Shown: positions 32,088-41,363 of the stretch, in pieces
Layout of the letters: the number at the start of each line of letters is the position of its first letter
Position numbering within the stretch: position 1 is the first letter of the stretch
Source of the DNA: Candidatus Sulfopaludibacter sp. SbA3
Lineage (GTDB): Bacteria; Acidobacteriota; Terriglobia; Bryobacterales; Bryobacteraceae
Length of the DNA: 47,466 nt
Direction of reading: 5' to 3'
NCBI GenBank assembly: GCA_945890485.1
Contig: CAMDCN010000028.1
Location: forward strand, 1 to 47,466
Notes under the pieces: generated by a model
What the model saw: only the letters and a program-made list of their open reading frames with translations
Database searches by the model: none
What the model was told of the DNA's origin: nothing
Program-made: the position numbers and the translations under genes

Positions 32088-35000
32088 TGGAAACCTATTG
32101 GCCGCCACGGCAACCCACTTTGGCTGACATCTTCAGCCTCTCTAGCGCCAACGATCTTCGGGCTCTCGCTAAGCGCTTCTGGTGGGCGCCACTTCTTGGG
32201 GGGATTCTGGCCGTTGTCGTCGGGATGGCCATTTCTCATTGGTTTCCCAGCCGCTTTCAGTCACGGGCGCAGGTCCGATTCATTCCTCCCCAGGTTGCCG
32301 AACGTTATGTCACTCCCAACCTCTCGATGCAAGTGGAGCAGCGTGTTTATGCGTTGGCACAGCTACTACGCAGCCGCATCACGGCCACGAGAATCGTAGA
32401 CGGCTTCCACCTGTATCCAGAACGTCGCCGTTTCTACACGACCGCGGATCTATTGCCAACCTTTCACGAAGACCTTCGGATTCTGACTGTCGGTTCGACA
32501 TCCGGTGATCGTGGCCAAGCCATCCCGACGGTGGAACTCTCGTTCTCGTACCCGGATCCGGCGGTAGCCCAGAAAGTGGTACAGCGGCTCGTAGAGGTGA
32601 TTTTTGAAGAAAACCGGAGATATCGCACCGACCAGGCACTGGGAACCACAGAATTCCTGAACGAACAGGTCAAACTGATGGAGGCCGAAGTAGACGAGTT
32701 GGAAGCGCGGATTGGCGAGCTACAGACCAACACCAACACATCGTCGAATCCCAACCAGTTGGGAAGCTCAACGCAGCGCCTCTATGCAATCGACACGCGA
32801 ATCCGGGACATTACGCATGACCTGCGAGAACGCGAAAAAGAGAGAGACCGGGCAACGCAGCTCGTTGTCGGAGCGCAACGAAGACTAGCCGCGATCGACA
32901 AAGAAAATCCCCAGTCCTCCATTCTGCGTTTTGGCATCGACTCCGCCACTGATCTCACCCGCCGCCGGATGATTAGCGCTCGCGCTCTGGTATTGGAGCT
33001 GCGACAGAAGTATCTCCAAACCCATCCGGACCGGGCCCGGGCCGAACTCGAACTCAAGGAGGCCGAACAGGAGTATTCGCACGCGGTGGCAAACGAAGTT
33101 GATCAGGATCGGCATCTCCGCAAGGTGGTAATCTCCGCCGAAATCGAGACGCTCGATGCGGAGCGCCGGGCCGCCGAGAAAGCGATCATCGACCTACGCC
33201 GGCAAGAAGATGAGTTCCGTGCCGAGGCGCAAAGAGTCCGCGCCGAAATGGTCGTGGATCCGGCAACGAACACGGAATTGTTGGCTCTAACCAGGCAATA
33301 CGACGATCTCAAGGAACAATACGGGGCCTTAATGAAAAAGCAACAAGAATCCCAGATCGCCTCGGAGATGGAGAGACGCGGTCAGGGAGAGACGGTTGAG
33401 ATGATCGAGCCGCCATCCCTCCCAAGCTCGCCGCAAGGAATGCGCCGGCCGTGGCTTGTCAGTGCATACGGTGCTGCGGGAGTCGTTTTCGGACTCCTGC
33501 TGGCGTGTCTATTGTACGTACGGCGCCTCCGCGTCAGTTCGAGCAAGGCGCTCCAGACGTGGTCCCAAGTCCCAGTCCTGGCTGTGTTCTCCGGTGGAGG
33601 CCTGGTTGGTCCGGCCAAGCCATCGCAACATTTGGTCGAGAAGTGGATCCAGCGTTCCGTCCTATCAATTCTCCCATTTATCCTCGTGATGTCCGGCTGC
33701 GGAGCGTTTTCCGAATCACCAGTGACCCTCGTCGAGCGCGGTCTGGCGCTTGAAGCGAAAGGGAACAAAACCGCCGCCAGCATTCTCTATCGGCGGGCTA
33801 TTAAGATTGACGGCCGTTGTGGTCCGGCCTATAAAGCCCTGGCGGCCCTCGCACTTCGCGAAGGCGAAGTCATTTCGGCGCGCGAGGCCTATATCCGCGC
33901 CGTTGAATTGCACCCGGCCGATGGCGCCTTGAAGGCCAAATTGGCTGACGTCACCTATCGTCTCTACTTCTCGGATCCGGGCCGCCCTGGCGGCCTTCTG
34001 CGCGAAATTGAAGTGTTGGCCGCGGAGCTGGTCCAGCGCTGGCCCAAACTGGCCGACGGACACCGGATCCAGGCTCAAGCCATGCTGGAACGCCATCAAC
34101 TACCCGCTGCCATCGAGGCGCTTGAGCGAGCGTTAAAGGTCCTGCCCGCCGAGCCGACGCTCAGCAGTCAATTGGCGGCCGCTTACTATCAGCGGGGAGA
34201 CCGCGACCGGGCGGCAGAGATCCTCAGCGAACTCCTGGACAATGCATCGGATTTCGCGAACGCGTACGATCTTTTCTACCTGCAATCCATGCAATCGGGC
34301 AAACTCGAACTTGCCGCCGAGATCCTCATCCGCAAGTGGCAGCAATTTCAAACTGTCGACTCGGGTCTCCAAGTCGCAGCCCACTATGCGGCAACGAAGG
34401 ACCAGAAGAAGGCCGCGGCTTTCCTGGACGCTCTGGTCGAGGCCATGCCGAACGTTACGCTAGTCCAGGCCAAGGTTGGGGATTTCTGGTTGCATCGGGG
34501 CGACTTGGTCCGCGCGCGTTCCCACTATGAACGAGGCCAATCGCTCGAGCCGAAGCTTCGCAGCGAATACACCGGCAGACTCGTCGAACTACTCTTGGCC
34601 TCTGGAAAAGCAGGCGACGCCCAGATGTTGATCGAAACCGAGAAAGCTCACTCGCCGAACGATCTGAACCTCCAGGCAATTCACGCCGCCGTCCGACTCT
34701 CGGCCACCAAGCCCGACGACCGCCGCGAAGCGCGCGTGCGCCTGGAACATTTGCTCTCGCAAATGCCCACGTCGCCCTTCGTTCGATACCATCTGGGCCG
34801 CGCCTATCTCTTTGAAGGAAACGCCCCTAAGGCGGCCGAGCACTTGGAGCGTTCCGTGGCGCTGGACCCCAATTATGCCCCCGGCTGGCTCGCGCTAGCG
34901 GAAGCAGAATTGATCAGCGGTGATACGGCGCGGGGCGAGCAGCGCGCCCGGAACCTGCTTCGACGCCTGCCGGGCCATCCGATCGCTCTGCAACTGACGG

Positions 35001-35899
35001 CTCGCGCGCGTATGGCACAGCAACGGCCGGGCGAAGCCGAAGACCTGCTGAATCAAGCTGTCCGCAGCCGGCCAGAAAATCTCGTTACCCTCTACGACCT
35101 GTTCCAAGTCCAGATGGCACAACGCCATTGGGAGCAAGCTGCCGACACGATCAACCTGCTGCGAAAGAGCTCACCCAAAGGCGATTGGAAAGTAGATCTG
35201 GCCGAAGCCCAACTGGCGGGCCGGCGTGGAGACCCTGCACGATCCCTGGCCATTTTGGAAGCCACGTTGAAACAGCAATCCCACGTCATCGCGGTGCGCG
35301 GTGCCTATGCAGCGCTACTCTTGCATACCGGTCAAGCGGCCCGTGCGCTCAGCCAGTATCAGGCGCTCGCAAGCTCCCAGCCAGACAACTTTGAGTACAA
35401 GCTCGGCCTGGCCAACTCTTTGGCCCTAGACGGAAAGGCGCCCGAGGCACTAGTTCGTTATGAGGAATTGCAGCGGTCCCACCCTGCGGACCCGAGGGTA
35501 TGGGTCCAGTACGCGGCGTTGGCGCAAAGAGCGGGACGGTCCTCCGATGCGATCCGCGCCTACCGCGCCGCTGTTGCAAGGGACGACACCAATCCATTGG
35601 TTCTCAACAATCTTGCCTGGATTCTGGCTCAATCGGGCCAGGACCTGCCGGAAGCGATTACGTTGGCACAACGGGCGCAGAAACTGATGCCCGGCAGCGC
35701 CGAAATTGACGACACGCTGGCGACCGCCTATCGCAAGATGGGCCTGGATCGAAATGCACTGGCCGTTTATCGACAAATGTTGAAGTACGTCCCCGCCGAA
35801 GCGCGTCCCCGGATTGAGGCAATGATTAAAGAGGTCCACAAGACCACTGCGCTCGCCCCATCCATCATTCAGGAGCGTCCTAATGAACCACGGAGCTAA
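32087..35899 (+). CDS. Fusion of Wzz/GumC-type chain-length protein with a TPR (PEP-TPR lipoprotein-like) domain
   Basis: 1270 residues from the ATG at 32087, with AGGAGG 11 bases upstream. Residues 1-475 form a polysaccharide chain-length determinant: membrane helix 1 at about 31-52, a periplasmic part with a long coiled coil (VKLMEAEVDELEARIGELQ, then EIETLDAERRAAEKAI), a Pro-rich segment (EPPSLPSSP) and helix 2 at about 452-475. A linker leads to a third hydrophobic segment, VLSILPFILVMSGCGAF, at about 524-540; its SGC looks like a lipobox inside the chain. From 545 to the end are many TPR repeats (AYKALAALALREGEVISARE and so on), resembling PEP-CTERM-system TPR lipoproteins, normally a separate gene. 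The third helix would place the TPR part in the periplasm. Confidence 0.8.
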   Translation: METYWPPRQPTLADIFSLSSANDLRALAKRFWWAPLLGGILAVVVGMAISHWFPSRFQSRAQVRFIPPQVAERYVTPNLSMQVEQRVYALAQLLRSRITATRIVDGFHLYPERRRFYTTADLLPTFHEDLRILTVGSTSGDRGQAIPTVELSFSYPDPAVAQKVVQRLVEVIFEENRRYRTDQALGTTEFLNEQVKLMEAEVDELEARIGELQTNTNTSSNPNQLGSSTQRLYAIDTRIRDITHDLREREKERDRATQLVVGAQRRLAAIDKENPQSSILRFGIDSATDLTRRRMISARALVLELRQKYLQTHPDRARAELELKEAEQEYSHAVANEVDQDRHLRKVVISAEIETLDAERRAAEKAIIDLRRQEDEFRAEAQRVRAEMVVDPATNTELLALTRQYDDLKEQYGALMKKQQESQIASEMERRGQGETVEMIEPPSLPSSPQGMRRPWLVSAYGAAGVVFGLLLACLLYVRRLRVSSSKALQTWSQVPVLAVFSGGGLVGPAKPSQHLVEKWIQRSVLSILPFILVMSGCGAFSESPVTLVERGLALEAKGNKTAASILYRRAIKIDGRCGPAYKALAALALREGEVISAREAYIRAVELHPADGALKAKLADVTYRLYFSDPGRPGGLLREIEVLAAELVQRWPKLADGHRIQAQAMLERHQLPAAIEALERALKVLPAEPTLSSQLAAAYYQRGDRDRAAEILSELLDNASDFANAYDLFYLQSMQSGKLELAAEILIRKWQQFQTVDSGLQVAAHYAATKDQKKAAAFLDALVEAMPNVTLVQAKVGDFWLHRGDLVRARSHYERGQSLEPKLRSEYTGRLVELLLASGKAGDAQMLIETEKAHSPNDLNLQAIHAAVRLSATKPDDRREARVRLEHLLSQMPTSPFVRYHLGRAYLFEGNAPKAAEHLERSVALDPNYAPGWLALAEAELISGDTARGEQRARNLLRRLPGHPIALQLTARARMAQQRPGEAEDLLNQAVRSRPENLVTLYDLFQVQMAQRHWEQAADTINLLRKSSPKGDWKVDLAEAQLAGRRGDPARSLAILEATLKQQSHVIAVRGAYAALLLHTGQAARALSQYQALASSQPDNFEYKLGLANSLALDGKAPEALVRYEELQRSHPADPRVWVQYAALAQRAGRSSDAIRAYRAAVARDDTNPLVLNNLAWILAQSGQDLPEAITLAQRAQKLMPGSAEIDDTLATAYRKMGLDRNALAVYRQMLKYVPAEARPRIEAMIKEVHKTTALAPSIIQERPNEPRS

Positions 35900-36716
35900 G
35901 ACTGCGCGAAGCCCGGAGGCAGTTTCCGACCAGGAGACGATAAACTCCCTTCGGGCGCTGAGCGGCCTTCAATCGAACCTGGAGTCGCCGCCCCCGTTCA
36001 CGCCACACCCGTCCGTTGAACAGGAGCAGAAGGACTCTTCAGCGGCTTGGTCAATTCACTTCTCCTCTGTGCGGGAACACCCGGTCGAATTCCTCCGCCG
36101 CCTGCCGCTCGCCCACATCCCCTCCGCTGACTGGCAAGAACTGCGTCGGCTGCGAGACAGCCTTTGGGACGCCCAGGACCACAATACAGACGACTCCGCA
36201 CCGTTCAGTTTGATTGGATTGGCGGGACTCAGCAGCTCAAGCGAAAGATGGGCCGTGGCGTCCGGACTGTGGGCGTCACACTGGGAATGGACCGGCTGCC
36301 GGGTACTGCTCATCGACGCCGATCCGATCAACGCACCCTCTCTGCAAGCTCCCGAACTGGCTCCCAACCCAGGATTCATCGACGTAGCCGCTCGAACCGC
36401 GACCCTTTCGAGCGCTCTGCAACGGATTCATGGCACTCAACTCTATCTGATGGGTCCGGGCAGTTTCGAAGACGCCAGCCTGGACCCGATCGACTTCCGG
36501 TCGATTCGTCCTCTTTTCGCTGAACTTCGCCGCCACTTTGATTTCGTGTTCCTCCACCTCCCAAGCCATGAAGGCGCCAGCGACCTTGCGGCCTGGGCGC
36601 GGAATACCGACGGCACCGTCCTGACCTGCCGCCGCAACCACGATCGCTATCAGGATGTGGAAACTTTGCTCGCCCATTTTCCGCCCCAGAAAGCCGTTGG
36701 CTGGATAGTGCTGTAG
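35883..36716 (+). CDS. BY-kinase/ParA-like protein without a P-loop
   Basis: 277 residues. The C-terminal 170 residues have the MinD/BY-kinase fold: Walker A' is well kept (CRVLLIDADPINAPSL, about 139-154), and the Walker B strand reads FDFVFLHLPSHEG where FDYVIIDTPP is usual. The position of Walker A, however, reads LAGLSSSSERWAVASG (about 113-128), so the GKT/S lysine is gone, and the tail has no Tyr cluster. The N-terminal 100 residues are disordered-looking, Ser/Pro/Glu-rich. Normal partners are the tyrosine autokinases that act with Wzz proteins in capsule export. This one probably cannot bind ATP in the usual way and may only be a structural partner. It overlaps the Wzz gene by 17 bases. 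Confidence 0.75.
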   Translation: MNHGAKTARSPEAVSDQETINSLRALSGLQSNLESPPPFTPHPSVEQEQKDSSAAWSIHFSSVREHPVEFLRRLPLAHIPSADWQELRRLRDSLWDAQDHNTDDSAPFSLIGLAGLSSSSERWAVASGLWASHWEWTGCRVLLIDADPINAPSLQAPELAPNPGFIDVAARTATLSSALQRIHGTQLYLMGPGSFEDASLDPIDFRSIRPLFAELRRHFDFVFLHLPSHEGASDLAAWARNTDGTVLTCRRNHDRYQDVETLLAHFPPQKAVGWIVL

Positions 36717-36790
36717 CGGCCAATCGAGTGGTCAATGTTGTCCGTGTTGCCGGTGTTGTCAGAGAGGTATCGGCTTGGCTAACGTAGAGT

Positions 36791-39109
36791 ATGCGTCGTG
36801 CCGTCCTCCTTGCCTCACTCGCCATACTCGCTTCACTTGCCTTCGGACAGAGTCGAAAGAGCCCGCTCGACAAATTCCGTCAACTCGAAGAGATCCTTCC
36901 AACTCCGAACGAGTACCGCACCGCCTCCGGTGCCCCTGGCCACAAGTACTGGCAACAGCGAGCCGACTATCAAATAGCCGTCGAACTCGACGACGTCAAT
37001 CAGCGGATCCTCGGCTCAGCGACTATTGACTATCACAATAATTCGCCAGACACCTTGCAGTATCTCTGGCTGCAGCTCGACCAGAATATTTGGCAAAAAC
37101 ATTCGGACACGCCGCTCACGGAAACTGCGCCCGACCTGAAGCGTTTCCCCTTGCCGATCGCGCGCCGCCTCATGGATGACCCCTTCGACGGCGGATACAC
37201 GATCGGTGCTGTCCGCGATGCCAACGGCCGGGAACTTCACAAACAAATAAACCGCACGATGATGCGGGTCGATCTCCCCTCCCCGCTCCCTTCCGGGCAA
37301 TCCTTTCGATTCTCCCTAAGCTGGGACTATAAGATCAACAACTCCAAGCGCACCTCAGGCCGTACCGGCGCGGAGTTCTTCAAGAAGGACGGCAATTGGA
37401 TTTACGAAATTGCCCAGTGGTTCCCCCGTATGGCGGCCTACAACGATGTCACAGGCTGGCAACATAAGCAGTTCCTTGGCACCGGCGAATTCACCCTTGA
37501 ATTCGGCGACTATCAGGTGAAGATCACCGTCCCGAACGATCATATCGTCGCCTCGACCGGAGTCCTGCAGAACCCGCAGGAGGTCCTCTCCCCGGCTCAA
37601 CACCAACGTCTCGAACAGGCCCGCACGGCAACGAAGCCGATTCTGATCGTCACACCCGCGGAAGCCAAGGCCGCTGAGAAGGCCAAACCAAGCGGGAAGA
37701 AAACCTGGATCTTCCATGCCAAAAATGTGCGCGACTTCGCCTTCGCTTCCTCGCGAAAGTTCATTTGGGACGCGCAAGGGCACAATGTGGGCGGGAACCC
37801 CGTCATGGCCATGAGCTTCTACCCCAACGAAGGCAATCCACTTTGGGAGCGCTACTCTACCCAGGCCATCATCCACACCTTAAACATCTACTCCCGCTAC
37901 ACCTTCCAGTATCCGTATCCCATCGCCATCTCCGTCAACGGACCCGTCGGCGGCATGGAATATCCAATGATCTGCTTTAACGGTCCCAGGCCGCTCGAAG
38001 ATGGGACCTACTCGCAGCGCACCAAGTACGCCCTCATCGGCGTAGTCATTCATGAGGTCGGGCATAACTACTTCCCCATGATCGTCAACTCCGACGAGCG
38101 CCAGTGGACCTGGCTCGACGAAGGCATCAATTCCTTCCTCCAGTTTCTCGCCGAACAGGAATGGGAGCCGAACTACCCTTCCCGCCGCGGCGAACCAAGC
38201 ACCATCGTCGAATACATGCTCAGTCCTGGGCATGACCCGATCATGACCAATTCGGAGAGCGTAGTCGCCCTTGGACCGAATGCCTATGGCAAGCCGGCCA
38301 CGGCACTCAACATCCTACGGGAGACCATCCTGGGCCGTGAGTTGTTCGATTTCGCTTTCAAAGAGTACTCCCGGCGCTGGATGTTCAAACGCCCCATGCC
38401 CGCCGATTTCTTCCGCTCGATGGAAGACGCCTCCGGCACCGACCTCGATTGGTTCTGGCGCGGCTGGTTCTACACCAACGAACACGTCGACATCTCCCTC
38501 GATATGCTGACGCAGTACAACATCGATACCCGCAACCCCGAGATCGAAAAGCCTCTTTCAAAAAAGGCGAAAGAAGAGGAGCCGGTCACCCTCTCCGCGC
38601 AGCGGAACAAGCCCCTGCGCAAGCGGACGGACGATCACCCGGAATTGCTCGATTTCTACAACAAATGGGATGAATTCGCTCCGCTCCCCTCGGAAAAGAA
38701 GGCCTTTGAGACCTATCTCAAGGAACTTGAGGAAGACGAGCGCAAGTTACTCGATCCAACCATGAACTTCTATGCGCTCGACTTGAAGAACATCGGCGGC
38801 GTAGTGATGCCCGTAATTCTCGACGTCGAGTTCAACGACGGGACCAGGGAAGAGCTGCGCATTCCGGCCGAAATCTGGCGGCGGCAAAGCAACTCAGTCA
38901 CCAAGCTCATCCCCACCCGCAAGGAGATTCGATCCATCACGCTCGACCCCCACCTGGAGACAGCCGACGCCGACCGAAGCAACAATCATTGGCCGCGCAA
39001 GCCCGTAAAAAGTAAGTTTCAGTTGTTCAAGGACGAACGCGACGGCAAGCGGAATCCCATGAACGAGGGCAAATCCGATGGGACGCCTCCTCCTTCCAGC
39101 AATAACTAG
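36791..39109 (+). CDS. M1-family (gluzincin) metallopeptidase
   Basis: 772 residues. A signal peptide (MRRAVLLASLAILASLAFG) precedes an N-terminal beta domain (ATIDYHNNSPDTLQYLWLQL) typical of M1 aminopeptidases, then the substrate loop GPVGGMEYPM and the zinc site HEVGH at 421-425 with the third ligand Glu444 (WLDEGINSF), the HExxH-18-E spacing of the family. The C-terminal third has a charged helical region (KAKEEEPVTLSAQ, then SEKKAFETYLKELEEDERK) and a beta sandwich (NFYALDLKNIGGVVMPVILD). The protein is probably periplasmic or outer-membrane attached. Acidobacterial relatives are usually next to a DUF6702 gene, as here, where the two overlap by 32 bases. Confidence 0.9.
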   Translation: MRRAVLLASLAILASLAFGQSRKSPLDKFRQLEEILPTPNEYRTASGAPGHKYWQQRADYQIAVELDDVNQRILGSATIDYHNNSPDTLQYLWLQLDQNIWQKHSDTPLTETAPDLKRFPLPIARRLMDDPFDGGYTIGAVRDANGRELHKQINRTMMRVDLPSPLPSGQSFRFSLSWDYKINNSKRTSGRTGAEFFKKDGNWIYEIAQWFPRMAAYNDVTGWQHKQFLGTGEFTLEFGDYQVKITVPNDHIVASTGVLQNPQEVLSPAQHQRLEQARTATKPILIVTPAEAKAAEKAKPSGKKTWIFHAKNVRDFAFASSRKFIWDAQGHNVGGNPVMAMSFYPNEGNPLWERYSTQAIIHTLNIYSRYTFQYPYPIAISVNGPVGGMEYPMICFNGPRPLEDGTYSQRTKYALIGVVIHEVGHNYFPMIVNSDERQWTWLDEGINSFLQFLAEQEWEPNYPSRRGEPSTIVEYMLSPGHDPIMTNSESVVALGPNAYGKPATALNILRETILGRELFDFAFKEYSRRWMFKRPMPADFFRSMEDASGTDLDWFWRGWFYTNEHVDISLDMLTQYNIDTRNPEIEKPLSKKAKEEEPVTLSAQRNKPLRKRTDDHPELLDFYNKWDEFAPLPSEKKAFETYLKELEEDERKLLDPTMNFYALDLKNIGGVVMPVILDVEFNDGTREELRIPAEIWRRQSNSVTKLIPTRKEIRSITLDPHLETADADRSNNHWPRKPVKSKFQLFKDERDGKRNPMNEGKSDGTPPPSSNN

Positions 39110-39545
39110 CATCGGGCTCGCCATGGCGCACCAGTTCCACTTCGGGCATATCGACGCGAATTGGAACTCTGCCGCCAAGACCCTCGAACTCTCTGTCCGG
39201 CTCCACGCCGACGACCTGGAGCAACTTCTCCGCCAGCGTCACGGCCGGCCACTGGAAATCGACCGCGACCCTCTGGCCGAGAAACTAGCCTGCTCGTATG
39301 CCCTCGAAACCGTGGGCTTCGATCAAGCCCGGCTTCGCTGTCTCGGCATGGAGGTTACAACCCACCAAGTTACGCTCTATCTTGAGGCGCCTGCGGCTGA
39401 GCCTCCGCAGCGAGGTCGCTTCCGATCGTTCTCGGCTGAATTCCCCGACCAGATCAACACCGTGCAACTCCTGACGGACGACCGCCGAACTGGCCCGGCC
39501 ATTGCGTTCCTCCAAGCGGACCAATGGAAACGGCTCCGCCCTTAG
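39078..39545 (+). CDS. DUF6702-family exported protein, M1 peptidase partner
   Basis: 155 residues with an N-terminal signal (MGRLLLPAITSIGLAMA) followed by HQFHFGHIDANWNSAAKTLE, TLELSVRLHADDLEQLLRQR and, near the end, FSAEFPDQINTVQLLTDDRR. This AHQFHFGxID...TLELSVRxxxDDLE pattern is how I know DUF6702 proteins, small secreted proteins that regularly follow M1 peptidases in Bacteroidetes and Acidobacteria. No function is known. The start lies inside the peptidase reading frame (32-base overlap), so translation is coupled. The gene converges with the DUF2007 gene. Confidence 0.75.
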   Translation: MGRLLLPAITSIGLAMAHQFHFGHIDANWNSAAKTLELSVRLHADDLEQLLRQRHGRPLEIDRDPLAEKLACSYALETVGFDQARLRCLGMEVTTHQVTLYLEAPAAEPPQRGRFRSFSAEFPDQINTVQLLTDDRRTGPAIAFLQADQWKRLRP

Positions 39546-39643
39546 TCGCGCACCCCTATGGCGCCAGCCGTTCGGCTCCCGCGGGCACCAACGGCACAAC
39601 GCGGACCCGGAACCCCATCTGTTCCGAGCCCGCGCACGAATCA

Positions 39644-39946
39644 TTAGTCGACGTCCACGCCGTCCCCGCTCACCTCGAGTTCGGCCTCGGCCTGTTCGGC
39701 CGCCGCCGGACCAGCCGCCAACGCTTCGGCAAGCACCTTCTGCGCCGCCTCCAGTTTATTGCGCGCTACGCTCACTTCAAACGGAACGCTCGAAAAACCC
39801 ACGGCACCCTCAACCACCGACTCGATACCGGCCGCGCGCAACACACTTTCCACGGCTCGCGCCTCCATCTCGGCCTGTGGCCCATGATAGTTTCCCAGGA
39901 TTACGAAATCGAGTCCGGAGGTCTCATTCAGTTCTGCATCATTCAT
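39644..39946 (-). CDS. DUF2007-type putative signal-transducing protein
   Basis: 100 residues from the ATG at 39946; the longer frame to 40138 is antisense to the serine hydrolase. The body reads FVILGNYHGPQAEMEARAVE, SVLRAAGIESVVEGAVGFSS and PFEVSVARNKLEAAQKVLAE, which fits the small alpha/beta DUF2007 fold (PII-like arrangement): a first strand, helix with A/E pattern, and a strand ending in the sugar-like loop FEVSVA. An acidic Ala/Glu tail (AAEQAEAELEVSGDGVDVD) follows. Function is unknown. It is divergent from the serine hydrolase gene with 84 bases between starts and has no clear ribosome site. Confidence 0.7.
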   Translation of the reverse strand: MNDAELNETSGLDFVILGNYHGPQAEMEARAVESVLRAAGIESVVEGAVGFSSVPFEVSVARNKLEAAQKVLAEALAAGPAAAEQAEAELEVSGDGVDVD

Positions 39947-40030
39947 AACGCCCAACGTATCACTGTCGGGGCGCCCCCGGCAGCCTGCCCGGGTTTTCAG
40001 CCTCCCCCTTTTCTCGATCAGTTTTTCTGT

Positions 40031-41245
40031 ATGATGACCCTCGTGCGTTTCCCCACCCTTCTTGCCCTCTCCACCCTCACCGTCTTTGGAGCCGACTACT
40101 TCCCTCCCCCCGACGCCAAGGGCGGTTGGCGCACCCAATCGGACGCCTCACTGAACGCCAAATTAGACAAGGTGTTCGAGTACGTCCAAAGCACGACGCA
40201 ACACGGCGGCCTACTCGTAGTCCACAAGGGGCATCTGGTGTATGAGCGCTACTTCGGCCGCGGGCATCGCGAAGCGCTGCCGGAGCTCGCCTCCACCGGC
40301 AAGGCGTTTACCTCCCTCGCTACCGCAATTGTCATGAAACAGAACCCCGCACTCTTTCCGCAGGGCCTCGAGACGAAAATATTCTCGCCCAAACTCCTCC
40401 CCGCCGAAGCATTCCCCCTCAACGATCCTCGCAAGGAGCAAATCTCCATCGGGCAGGTCCTCTCGATGTCAGCGGGGCTGCGTGGCACGAATCCTGTCTA
40501 TGTGAAAGGCCAGCGACAAACCTGGCCAAATCCCACCGAAGATAACGGCCCCTACTCCACCACCGACGGCTTCGCCCTCAAACAAACACTTTGGTGCAAT
40601 CCCGGCGATTGCTACTCCTATTCCACCGCCTCCAGCCACATCCCGGCCATCATCGTCCGCCATGTCTCCGGAATGGAGATGGAGGATTACATGCGCAAGA
40701 ACCTCACCGGCCCTCTCGGGTTCGGCACCTGGGGCTACGCGATGTATCGGCCAAAGCTGAAGGGTGGCATCGACGCCAACGGACGCATGCTGCACACCCC
40801 CGGCGGAGGGTCGATCGCCGTCCGCGCCACGGATATGCTCCGGTTTGGCTATCTGATGCTCCATCAGGGCCGTTGGGGGAAACGCCAAGTTATCCCGGCC
40901 GAATTCGCCACGCTCTGTGGCCAGTCCGTCTCCTACAATCCCCACTACACCCATAGCTTTAACTTCAACACCAACGACGACAGCCACATCGCCGGTCTGC
41001 CCAAAGATGCCTTCTGGAAAGGCGGCGCCGGAGGCCACGGTATCTACATCGTGCCTTCGCTCGACCTCGTGGTATTCAAGTTGGGTGGCAATGAGGGCCA
41101 GTACGACCCGGCCCTCACCAAGCTTCCGGTCAAGTACTCCTACGATGGCTCACGCAGCAATTGGACCGCCCCGGATCCAAAGCTGGTCGGCGACTCGTCT
41201 CCGAAGACACTGCAGCTCGTCGTGGAAGCGCTGGCAAGTCGATAG
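40031..41245 (+). CDS. Exported serine hydrolase, class C beta-lactamase family
   Basis: 404 residues starting at ATG 40031, followed immediately by another ATG. A signal peptide (MMTLVRFPTLLALSTLTVFG) precedes GGLLVVHKGHLVYERYFGRG, the active-site SxxK in ELASTGKAFTSLATAI, the second motif with YSYSTASSHI (Tyr-x-Asn region), and the third, HxG-type motif in GGAGGHGIYIVPSLDLVVF. This is the beta-lactamase/DD-peptidase/esterase-like family, whose members hydrolyse peptides, esters or lactams. Residues after the family core (YDGSRSNWTAPDPKLVGD) look like a short extension. The length is normal. It stands upstream of the large copper-oxidase fusion gene, with 257 non-coding bases between. Confidence 0.88.
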   Translation: MMTLVRFPTLLALSTLTVFGADYFPPPDAKGGWRTQSDASLNAKLDKVFEYVQSTTQHGGLLVVHKGHLVYERYFGRGHREALPELASTGKAFTSLATAIVMKQNPALFPQGLETKIFSPKLLPAEAFPLNDPRKEQISIGQVLSMSAGLRGTNPVYVKGQRQTWPNPTEDNGPYSTTDGFALKQTLWCNPGDCYSYSTASSHIPAIIVRHVSGMEMEDYMRKNLTGPLGFGTWGYAMYRPKLKGGIDANGRMLHTPGGGSIAVRATDMLRFGYLMLHQGRWGKRQVIPAEFATLCGQSVSYNPHYTHSFNFNTNDDSHIAGLPKDAFWKGGAGGHGIYIVPSLDLVVFKLGGNEGQYDPALTKLPVKYSYDGSRSNWTAPDPKLVGDSSPKTLQLVVEALASR

Positions 41246-41323
41246 GCCTATTACGCTCACGGGAGTACTTCTCCCCCTTAGGTTCGTCCGAGTTACCCGC
41301 CGTAGCCCATAGGGAGTAGTACG

Positions 41324-41363
41324 GCCACTCGAAATTTCGCAAAAACTGTGCGAGATTAGTGGC
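41324..41363 (+). promoter_or_regulatory. Long hairpin upstream of the oxidase-peroxidase gene
   Basis: GCCACT (41324-41329) pairs with AGTGGC (41358-41363), and after a three-base bulge AATTTCGC (41333-41340) pairs with GCGAGATT (41350-41357), leaving a nine-base loop: 14 pairs including one G-U. It lies about 140 bases upstream of the ATG at 41503. A second, weaker stem is at 41389-41421. It could be part of the 5' leader; there is no T-run. Confidence 0.4.
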
